DNA of 37,801 nucleotides from a virus, in IMG/VR virus record IMGVR_UViG_3300007960_000063, positions 1 through 37,801 of that record; one strand, 5' to 3'. Position 1 is the first letter of the stretch, and each line of letters begins with the position of its first letter. A model generated the notes under the pieces. The model was not told the DNA's origin and ran no database searches. It saw only the letters and a list, made by a program, of their open reading frames with translations. Positions 24,094 through 29,086 of the stretch are shown here, piece after piece. A program made the position numbers and the translations under genes.

Positions 24094-24497
24094 GAGGCCT
24101 TAGAGCCTGCGCTCCTGTCCACTGCAGACACAAATCCCAGCACTTCCGTTCCAGCCTGCACCAGATCGTCGAGATACTGCTGCCTCACCGAAACCTTCCC
24201 CTCGGCAATCCGCACGGCCTTTACAGCAGTGCAGGCATCGACGACCTCGTCCAGCTTCTGCGCGACCGCGTAAGCATTCTCGGGGTGCGTGTTGCCGAAC
24301 TCCTCTGGGAGGTCGATGCCTATTTCACCCGCGACCTCGCGAATGGCACTCTCCATCCAGTCGAAATGCAGTCGGCACCGGCCCTCCTTGTCGTAGTCGT
24401 CGGTGATGAAAACACGATAGCCGATGATGGCGTCGCGAGAGGCCATCCGAGCGCGAGCCTTGATGAGGCTAAGGTTCATGTTTTTCGGGTCTCTCAT
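24090..24497 (-). CDS. Early helical protein, unknown
   Basis: A 135-residue protein. The frame is open upstream, but ATG 24497 (MRDPKNMNLSL) follows AGAGGAG by eight bases; ATG 24479 is an alternative. The central part (RDAIIGYRVFITDDYDKEG) looks like a strand-loop-strand unit and the rest is helical (MESAIREVAGEIGIDLPEEF, then AYAVAQKLDEVVDACTAVKA). Driven by module P4; its TGA is inside the -35 of module P3. No family recognised. Confidence 0.6.
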   Translation of the reverse strand: MRDPKNMNLSLIKARARMASRDAIIGYRVFITDDYDKEGRCRLHFDWMESAIREVAGEIGIDLPEEFGNTHPENAYAVAQKLDEVVDACTAVKAVRIAEGKVSVRQQYLDDLVQAGTEVLGFVSAVDRSAGSKAS

Positions 24498-24521
24498 GGG
24501 GCAGGCTCCTCTGTGCTGGCC

Positions 24522-24577
24522 GGGGCGACCATCGCCTCCGATGTCCCCCATGTAGTCCCGTACCGTGACAATGTCAA
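24522..24577 (-). promoter_or_regulatory. Promoter/operator/hairpin module P4
   Basis: Read leftward: consensus -35 TTGACA (24572-24577), operator GTCACGGTACGGGAC (24555-24569), -10 TACATG (24549-24554), then an imperfect hairpin ending in TCGCCCC (24522-24539) and AGAGGAG. The TGA in the -35 is the stop (24574-24576) of the 86-residue gene. Confidence 0.8.
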
Positions 24578-24834
24578 CGGGGATAAATCCACCCGTCGCG
24601 CCAGAGCCTGAGAAAGTTGCCGTGATAGATATTGCCGAGATAGTTCTGCGCGTGGCCACCCCATATCCAGAACGTGGGGGGATTGAGGAGGCCGTCCTGC
24701 AGCGCCTGCTGGTAGGCCTCGCGCGGGACATTCTCGACGATCATCTCGGCTGGCGCGCCGTGCCTGAGCCGATAGATCGGGGGATTGATGCGCCACTTCT
24801 CCATGCTCCACCATGTCGGTGTCGTCGTGGTCAT
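24574..24834 (-). CDS. Small Trp-rich early protein
   Basis: An 86-residue protein starting at ATG 24834, which overlaps the nuclease stop (ATGA). It has seven Trp and many aromatic residues (TWWSMEKWRINPPIYRLRHG, then PPTFWIWGG), unusual for its size, and a central helix (REAYQQALQDGLL). Coupled to the nuclease gene, it may be its partner. Its stop lies in the -35 of module P4. No family recognised. Confidence 0.6.
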   Translation of the reverse strand: MTTTTPTWWSMEKWRINPPIYRLRHGAPAEMIVENVPREAYQQALQDGLLNPPTFWIWGGHAQNYLGNIYHGNFLRLWRDGWIYPR

Positions 24835-25343
24835 TTCTCGTCCTCCGCATCGCGCAGCAGCCTGCCACCCAGCAGGGGGATGTAGCAATTCAGCCTGTGC
24901 GCCTCGCCGCCATTGACCGTCGCCCGAGTTTTCGTTCGCTCCCAGCGGATGCCGGGGAGCAGGCCGCGCTGCTGGTTGTAAACGTCGATCAACACAACGC
25001 GGTGCGCATCTGGCTCGTCGCGCAGATAGACCAACACCCAGAAAGCGCAGCCCAGAAGGTCCGCACCGACGATCCCGCTGCGCACCTTGTCGGCGCTCAG
25101 GATCAGAGTGCCGCCGTGGACGCTCTTCATCCTCTCGACCGTCTCGCTGCGAGTTTTCTGCTCGACGACGGCGACAAGGTCCCCGGAAACAGGGTCCGCG
25201 ACGACCGCGTCGAGCGGCCATGCAGACCCGGCCTTCGACCCGGCAAAATACCTATGGCCGGTCGCCCTTTCCAGAGCGCGGGCCGCTCGACGCTCATACT
25301 CCAGCGTCTCGCGACCGCGCTCGGTGTCGATGTCGAGGCTCAC
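24831..25343 (-). CDS. PD-(D/E)XK-type nuclease
   Basis: From GTG 25343, which overlaps the GcrA stop by GTGA, the protein has 170 residues; TTG 25364 is a possible earlier start without a binding site. The core is SAWPLDAVVADPV (D45) followed by DLVAVVEQKTRS with E61-x-K63, the catalytic D...ExK of this nuclease superfamily; E17 in the first helix may complete the site. The size suits a stand-alone exonuclease or structure-specific nuclease. As the phage encodes RecT elsewhere without a partner exonuclease, this protein could make the single strands RecT needs. Interaction is inferred. Confidence 0.65.
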   Translation of the reverse strand: MSLDIDTERGRETLEYERRAARALERATGHRYFAGSKAGSAWPLDAVVADPVSGDLVAVVEQKTRSETVERMKSVHGGTLILSADKVRSGIVGADLLGCAFWVLVYLRDEPDAHRVVLIDVYNQQRGLLPGIRWERTKTRATVNGGEAHRLNCYIPLLGGRLLRDAEDEK

Positions 25344-25870
25344 GCCGCCCTGCCCGGTTGCCAAGCGTCATGGCAGATGCGGTGGTGCGCGGCGCAGTAT
25401 GGACTGCCCTCGCGCTTGGGGTGGCCGCAGAAACCGTAGTCGCTGCGCTTCGGGTCGCCATAGATATAGCGGCAGGAGTTGCGCTCGAGGTCCTCCAGCG
25501 CCAGCATCAGCGGAGGCTCGGCCTCCTCGATCACTTGTGACACCGTGGACACGCGCTGCGCCTCCCTCGCCAATCGGCTGGCGATGACGGGGTTCCGGCG
25601 CTCAGCCTTCGGCCTCGGCCTCTCCTCGGCCTCCCGGCTCATCGCCTTCGCCCTCCGCGCCAGCATATCATTTTTCTGCCGGGGCGACATTTTCCAATGA
25701 GGTATCCAGCGATGGGCGTGGCCGATTACGACGTTCTTGGAGACGCCCTCGACGCCGGAGGCGGCGATTGCTGCGGCGATGTCACCCCTCGGCATCTCGC
25801 GCGTCCCGTGCGACAGGATCAGCGCGGTTTTCTGGTCCCGGCTCAGGGACCTCCAGTGGATAGTCGGCAA
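25340..25870 (-). CDS. gcrA-like: GcrA-family cell-cycle regulator homologue
   Basis: A 176-residue protein from TTG 25870, with AGAGGAG eight bases upstream; the next ATG would delete the first HTH helix. Residues 5-55 (HWRSLSRDQKTAL, IAAAIAASG, VSKNVVIGHAHR) match the GcrA N-terminal winged HTH, which in Caulobacter recognises GANTC methylated by CcrM. The C-terminal end (C133, C148, C159 and following His) carries the typical CRYIYGDP...FCGHP...GSPYC block of the sigma-70-interacting domain. The length equals cellular GcrA (about 173 residues). It overlaps the XRE gene by 89 bases. GcrA is confined to alphaproteobacteria and their phages. It probably redirects host RNA polymerase or mimics GcrA. 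Confidence 0.85.
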   Translation of the reverse strand: MPTIHWRSLSRDQKTALILSHGTREMPRGDIAAAIAASGVEGVSKNVVIGHAHRWIPHWKMSPRQKNDMLARRAKAMSREAEERPRPKAERRNPVIASRLAREAQRVSTVSQVIEEAEPPLMLALEDLERNSCRYIYGDPKRSDYGFCGHPKREGSPYCAAHHRICHDAWQPGRAA

Positions 25871-26294
25871 AGTAGCTTCTCCTCTGTCTCTGCTTCCTCG
25901 GTTCCGAAAATGCGTGGCGCACGGTGCGCCAGCCATATCTCGCTCGCTCCTGCTCGGTCGGCATTCTGAAAATCCACTCGTCGCGCCAGTGGTCCATCAT
26001 CACGCAGCGCGCGAAATCTCGCAGCCTGCGGATGTACCACCACGGCAACTGCCGGAAGCCGCGCTCGTACTCGGACAGGCGCGACTGGCGGATGCGCAGC
26101 ATGGCGGAAATGTCCCGCTGCGACCGGCCCAGCATCTCGGAGCGAATGTAGGCGACGCGCAGGGCAAGGTCCGTGTCCACCTCGCGCTGGTGTCGCATTG
26201 TCGATGCGTCCCAGCCCGGCGGCGTGTCGAGGCCCTGCTCAACGGTCGCCGCCTGAAAGCGGCGGCGCACCTCTCTCTCTGTTCTCTCTGTCAT
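25782..26294 (-). CDS. XRE-type HTH regulator, likely early repressor
   Basis: A 170-residue protein. Residues 46-95 form a helix-turn-helix: RVAYIRSEML, GRSQRDISAMLRIRQSRLSE, YERGFRQLPWWYIRRL. The spacing (SQRDISAML, then RQSRLSEYERG) is that of Cro/CI-type domains. The N-terminal 40 residues and the basic C-terminal tail lie outside the domain. It is the first gene of the leftward region, facing the divergent rightward module P5, the classical position for a switch repressor. Its ATG lacks a binding site and the message may be leaderless. It is the best candidate to bind the GTCACGNNNCGTGAC palindromes. Confidence 0.75.
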   Translation of the reverse strand: MTERTEREVRRRFQAATVEQGLDTPPGWDASTMRHQREVDTDLALRVAYIRSEMLGRSQRDISAMLRIRQSRLSEYERGFRQLPWWYIRRLRDFARCVMMDHWRDEWIFRMPTEQERARYGWRTVRHAFSEPRKQRQRRSYFADYPLEVPEPGPENRADPVARDARDAEG

Positions 26295-26302
26295 GTGAGC
26301 CG

Positions 26303-26330
26303 CTTTAACGGATCAGCGAGCGAGATGCAA
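26303..26330 (-). promoter_or_regulatory. Candidate promoter of the XRE regulator, near-leaderless
   Basis: Read leftward: TTGCAT (26325-26330), 16-bp spacer, TTAAAG (26303-26308). The predicted transcription start is about two bases before the ATG at 26294, so the mRNA would have almost no leader. The boxes are only moderately close to consensus. Confidence 0.4.
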
Positions 26331-26342
26331 GCGCCGGGCCTC

Positions 26343-26376
26343 CGTGGTCAGAAAATGGATTGATTTTCTGACCACG
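26343..26376. repeat. Perfect 14-bp inverted repeat between divergent promoters
   Basis: CGTGGTCAGAAAAT (26343-26356) and its exact complement (26363-26376) flank a 6-base centre. It ends two bases before the -35 of module P5 and lies 13 bases upstream of the regulator promoter, so a protein bound here would touch both. It is unrelated to the 15-bp operator sequence. Confidence 0.8.
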
Positions 26377-26378
26377 CC

Positions 26379-26432
26379 TTGTACCTGCCACGGTGCGTGA
26401 CTATATACATGGGGCGGGGCGATGGTCGCCCC
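26379..26432 (+). promoter_or_regulatory. Promoter/operator/hairpin module P5
   Basis: -35 TTGTAC (26379-26384), operator GCCACGGTGCGTGAC (26387-26401), -10 TATATA (26402-26407), hairpin GGGGCGATGGTCGCCCC (26416-26432), whose last two bases begin the CCAGAGGAG site. Bases 26387-26432 are the exact inverted copy of module P1. The predicted start near 26414 puts the hairpin at the 5' end of the RNA. Confidence 0.8.
26387..26432 (+). repeat. 46-bp inverted repeat, right copy
   Basis: Exact reverse complement of 18151-18196; see that entry. Together they bracket the leftward early region. Confidence 0.85.
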
Positions 26433-26446
26433 AGAGGAGACAAGTG

Positions 26447-26689
26447 ATGTCATACACCACCCGCACCCGAGAGTTCGGCGAGGTCACCTTCCGCGCGCCA
26501 GCCGCGACGGACACTTATTCCGGGTATGTCTGGATCGAGGGCGAGGCCTTCCCGCAGCGCCAGCAGATTTGCTACGGCGGCAACTTCATGGGCGGCACCG
26601 TCACGGCGACGGACAGAAACCTCAAGGAAGTCGCCCAGAAGTGGCTGCGCGACCGGAGGCGCGGCCAGCGCAAGTGGGGTAACTTTTGA
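26447..26689 (+). CDS. Small rightward protein, unknown
   Basis: An 80-residue protein starting at ATG 26447, eight bases after AGAGGAG; an upstream in-frame ATG lies inside the promoter and cannot be used. The first 50 residues are beta-rich (FGEVTFRAPAATDTYSGYVW, then QICYGGNFMGGTVTA) and the end is strongly basic (EVAQKWLRDRRRGQRKW). Its own promoter, module P5, is the only rightward copy, so it should be made early and under the same control as the leftward genes. Function not recognised. Confidence 0.65.
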   Translation: MSYTTRTREFGEVTFRAPAATDTYSGYVWIEGEAFPQRQQICYGGNFMGGTVTATDRNLKEVAQKWLRDRRRGQRKWGNF

Positions 26690-26729
26690 TTGCACCCAGC
26701 GAATAACCACACCCCAGAGGAGACTGACA

Positions 26730-26966
26730 ATGACCACCTACAAGCACCCGAAGCGGTTCACGATCCGACCGATTGCCGACGAATATCTGGAGGCCGTCGA
26801 GGAGGATGTGATCCTCGCGGAGTACGACGACTACGACGACGCCAAGGCGGGCGCAGGGAGGCTCTCAGGAGGCTACCACTACGGCGTCGCCATCGTGGAC
26901 GAGCGGCAGCAGCTACTCGATGTCGGGTTCGGTCTGGGCGTGAAATGCCCCGAACTGCCAGAGTGA
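26730..26966 (+). CDS. Small acidic protein, unknown
   Basis: A 78-residue protein starting at ATG 26730 behind CCAGAGGAGACTGACA. It opens with a basic strand (YKHPKRFTIRPIADEYLEA) and then becomes acidic (EEDVILAEYDDYDDAKAG), ending in VDERQQLLDVGFGLG. The acidic surface suggests a protein- or DNA-mimic partner, but that is speculation. It is the second and last gene of the P5 transcript and is followed by a strong terminator hairpin. Confidence 0.6.
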   Translation: MTTYKHPKRFTIRPIADEYLEAVEEDVILAEYDDYDDAKAGAGRLSGGYHYGVAIVDERQQLLDVGFGLGVKCPELPE

Positions 26967-26979
26967 GGTAACAGAGTAC

Positions 26980-27022
26980 CGCATCCCATAGGGCGAAACG
27001 CTCTGTGGGATGCGCGCGTTTT
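26980..27022 (+). terminator. Terminator after the P5 transcript
   Basis: CGCATCCCA/TGGGATGCG (9 bp) encloses AGGGCG/CGCTCT (6 bp with one G-T pair) and an AAA loop, with one mismatch between the two stems; TTTT follows at 27019-27022. It starts 13 bases after the last P5 gene. Confidence 0.7.
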
Positions 27023-27029
27023 GCGGCAT

Positions 27030-27390
27030 TGCATCCGGGGCTGGGGCTGGCGTATGTTCGCCGCCACCGACATAGCCAGCCCACCGACTGGGCCGAACCT
27101 TGGGAAACATGACCGAGGGGAATTAGGGAAGGGCATCCCGCACACAAGCGACCCCAGCCTGAGAGGACTGGGAGCCTCCCCCCGGTTGCCGAACTAGCCG
27201 GAGGGAGGTGCCGTCAGAATGACTGCCGTTGTCAGGGTGTACCGGCTGACCGCCACCTGACCCCGCCCAGTGTGGTTTCAATACCGCACCTGTTGCCGGG
27301 AAGCAACGAGTTCGGTGCCTCGGCTCCACGCCTTCGTCTCAAGTGGACAGAGCACACACGTTTCCCCTGCAAGGGCGACGTGTGCCTTCA
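27030..27390 (+). ncRNA. Candidate structured RNA
   Basis: Stems read on the plus strand include GGGCTGGC-g-TATGT paired with ACATA-GCCAGCCC (27044-27082, 13 bp with one bulge), CCCAG/CTGGG (27153-27172), a 10-of-11-bp stem CCTCCCCCCGG/CCGGAGGGAGG (27175-27208), GTTGC/GCAAC (27292-27307) and a GCACA/TGTGC stem near 27352-27385. GC-rich DNA forms stems by chance, so conservation is needed. No known RNA class (tRNA, tmRNA, RNase P, SRP) was recognised. Confidence 0.3.
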
Positions 27391-27430
27391 CCACAACCTT
27401 GAACTCAGTAGACAGAAGCAGAGCGGTCGC

Positions 27431-27600
27431 CAAAAACTCCCCCTTAAAATCAATTCAAGATCAAAACATACATAGTTTATTATTCCCTGATCCCAGAGCG
27501 TCGGTTGCAGGCAACGAGAGCCTCGAAACACTCCACTTCTCCACTGCCCCTGTGGATAACTTGTGGACAATACTGAATAACTTAGTGGAACTGTGAATAA
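27431..27600. other. Probable replication origin with DnaA boxes
   Basis: Plus-strand 9-mers TGTGGATAA (27551; complement of the perfect box TTATCCACA), TGTGGACAA (27562), a weak ACTGAATAA (27572) and TGTGAATAA (27592) are spaced 11, 10 and 20 bases, i.e. whole helical turns. The most AT-rich stretch I see in the genome (27431-27487) lies just beside them and could unwind. No phage initiator, helicase or polymerase gene was found, so use of host DnaA is likely. Confidence 0.65.
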
Positions 27601-27632
27601 CCCCTCGATCAGCACCGGGGGGGGCCGGGGGG

Positions 27633-27654
27633 GTCGCGTCCCGTGACTTTTTTT
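27633..27654. promoter_or_regulatory. Orphan operator-like palindrome with T7 tract
   Basis: GTCGCGTCCCGTGAC (27633-27647) differs from the ideal operator GTCACGNNNCGTGAC at one position, like the five module operators, but has no -35 or -10 box around it. Seven T residues follow directly. It could be a sixth binding site near the origin or chance. Confidence 0.35.
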
Positions 27655-27737
27655 CGCGCCGCCCTTGCATCCTGCGTCCATCCGCGCCACTCTTCGGGAC
27701 AGCGGGCAATCACGCCTGCCAACCAGAGGAAGAAGAA

Positions 27738-28094
27738 ATGAACACCAACACGAAGGACGAAATCCGCAAGCTGCGGAAGGTGCTGGTCGATGTCGCCAGT
27801 GAGGCGATGCTCAAGGCGGGGCATGAGTACGGCGCAGGCTATGCCAAGGAAGGCGGTGGCCACATGACACATGCGCAGTTCACGCACTGCACGACCGTCA
27901 TGCTCAATGCCACCACGAACGCGCTGATTGCGCTGCTGGCCAACAACATCTCGAACTCGGTCGCAGCCCTCGAGGCGCTGTCCGAGCCGGGCAGCTTCCC
28001 CACCCTCGAGGCCCTGATCGAGCGCGCCACGAAGGACGTGGCGGATATCGCTCGCGAGGTCCACGAAACCCGCAACAATGGGGGCGCAGCATGA
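27738..28094 (+). CDS. Small helical protein A of a paralogous pair
   Basis: A 118-residue protein with CCAGAGGAAGAAGAA before ATG 27738. It is nearly all helix (DEIRKLRKVLVDVASEAMLK, then LEALIERATKDVADIAREV). The segment LNATTNALIALLANNISN-SVA aligns with LTNAMVLALADNIRN-GVA of the next gene, with about half identical residues, so the two arose by duplication. It is the first gene of the rightward late unit, just after the origin. No known family; a small regulatory or assembly protein is possible. Confidence 0.65.
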   Translation: MNTNTKDEIRKLRKVLVDVASEAMLKAGHEYGAGYAKEGGGHMTHAQFTHCTTVMLNATTNALIALLANNISNSVAALEALSEPGSFPTLEALIERATKDVADIAREVHETRNNGGAA

Positions 28095-28429
28095 GCATCA
28101 AGGCGTCGAAAGAGGACAAGCGCACGGTCGATGCAATCGAGCGGCTGCGCGATGTCACGAGAGCCGCGCAGGCGGAGGAGATGATGACGCTGATGGAGAA
28201 GGGCTACAGCATGCCCCAACTGATGAACTGCCTGACGAATGCTATGGTCCTCGCGCTCGCGGACAATATCCGCAATGGTGTGGCCATGTCCAACGACAGG
28301 AAGTTCCGTCAGTTCGAGGGTATCACTGCCGCGCCGATGGTGGACGAGACGAGGGTGCTGGAGGATGTCATCGACGCGCTTCGCCGCCTCATCTCAATCG
28401 AACCCGGAAAGGAGGGTGTCAATGACTGA
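28091..28429 (+). CDS. Small helical protein B of a paralogous pair
   Basis: A 112-residue protein coupled to the previous gene by ATGA. It is helical throughout (DKRTVDAIERLRDVTRAAQ, then TRVLEDVIDALRRLIS). The N-x2-TNA-x3-LA-x-NI-x-N-x-VA pattern is shared with its upstream neighbour. The gene at 28628 has a similar helical outline and size and may be a distant third member. Function unknown. Confidence 0.6.
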   Translation: MSIKASKEDKRTVDAIERLRDVTRAAQAEEMMTLMEKGYSMPQLMNCLTNAMVLALADNIRNGVAMSNDRKFRQFEGITAAPMVDETRVLEDVIDALRRLISIEPGKEGVND

Positions 28430-28631
28430 CCGCAGCACCCGTGGCGAACTCACCGAGGCCGACGTGCAGGCAATCCGGCTCCGCTGGATGACGACTGCCG
28501 ACCCGATCTCCGTCATTGCCCGTGATTACAGGGTGGACCGCTCGACCATCAGCCACATGCTGCATGGTCGCCGCTGGCAGAGCCTGCCGTGGCCAAAGAC
28601 CCGCATCCGCACAGTGAGGAACCCGAAATGA
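28422..28631 (+). CDS. Small HTH DNA-binding protein
   Basis: A 69-residue protein with GGAGG before ATG 28422, overlapping the previous stop by eight bases. Residues 10-50 form a helix-turn-helix of the resolvase/homeodomain-like kind: LTEADVQAIRLRW, DPISVIARDYRVDRSTISHML, HGRRWQSL. The pattern IA..Y.VDRSTIS..L..RRW is typical of sequence-specific DNA-binding modules in phages. It may control late genes or help the terminase recognise DNA. The basic tail extends DNA contact. Confidence 0.7.
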   Translation: MTDRSTRGELTEADVQAIRLRWMTTADPISVIARDYRVDRSTISHMLHGRRWQSLPWPKTRIRTVRNPK

Positions 28632-29011
28632 AAAGGTCGAAAACCAAGCCCATCGGCGAGGGCTATTTGTTCCACCTCGAGGAGAAGTCAAAGGACGAGG
28701 TGCTGCAGCACCCGCTCCACTTCGTCATCATGCAGCAAGTTGACAGCATGCTCAGCGAATTGCTGCAGTCGGCAGACGAGCGGCAGGAGGTCCACACTGC
28801 GGAGGATCATCTCGTCTACCTGACCTCAGTCATCGCCAACATGGTGAGCCGCCTCGTCGCGGTCATCTCCATCAACGATGCCTTCGACCCGCCGCCTCCG
28901 CACACCCAGTTGCTGGACAGCATCATCGAGGGCATTCGGGCAATCTCGGACCAGAACCTCAAGGACATCAGCGAGGCAAAGGCGCGTTTCAAGCAGGCGC
29001 AAATGAACTGA
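28628..29011 (+). CDS. Helical protein, unknown
   Basis: A 127-residue protein starting at ATG 28628, coupled to the HTH gene by ATGA; an upstream in-frame ATG lies inside that gene and has no binding site. It is acidic and helical (HFVIMQQVDSMLSELLQSAD, then LTSVIANMVSRLVAVISIND), with a PPPPH turn near the middle, and its outline resembles the two paralogous proteins upstream. Function not recognised. Confidence 0.6.
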   Translation: MKRSKTKPIGEGYLFHLEEKSKDEVLQHPLHFVIMQQVDSMLSELLQSADERQEVHTAEDHLVYLTSVIANMVSRLVAVISINDAFDPPPPHTQLLDSIIEGIRAISDQNLKDISEAKARFKQAQMN

Positions 29012-29017
29012 GGAAAC

Positions 29018-29062
29018 TGGACTGCAGGACCCCCGTGGAGTATGATCCGCTTCACGGGGGTC
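29018..29062 (+). promoter_or_regulatory. Promoter-like site with -10 box in an inverted repeat loop
   Basis: TGGACT (29018-29023), 17 bases, TATGAT (29041-29046). The -10 box lies inside the 15-base loop of a perfect 10-bp inverted repeat GACCCCCGTG/CACGGGGGTC (29028-29037, 29053-29062). The repeat could be an operator or an RNA hairpin before the putative small terminase gene. Confidence 0.45.
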
Positions 29063-29086
29063 ACAGCACCTGAGCAGGGGAAAATA

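Larger units (their letters stand above)
26967..27737 (+). other. 771-base gene-free region: terminator, stem series, AT block, DnaA boxes
   Basis: No convincing gene is present on either strand; the short frames lack binding sites and coding character. From left to right it holds the terminator at 26980, several strong stems (27044-27082, 27153-27172, 27175-27208, 27292-27307, 27352-27385), an AT-rich stretch (27431-27487), four DnaA-box-like 9-mers (27551-27600), a G-run (27617-27634), an operator-like palindrome with a T7 tract (27633-27654), and a weak hairpin before the CCAGAGGAAG site of the next gene. Confidence 0.7.

Noticed and set aside
24494-24868. A 124-codon minus-strand frame overlapping the Trp-rich gene
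   Set aside because: It reads through module P4 in another frame than the 86-residue gene, has no RBS, and the 86-residue gene has the coupled ATGA start.
26980-27390. A tRNA, tmRNA, RNase P RNA or self-splicing intron in the gene-free region
   Set aside because: No cloverleaf with a GTTCGA-type loop, no tag-reading frame and no conserved core motifs of these RNAs were seen.
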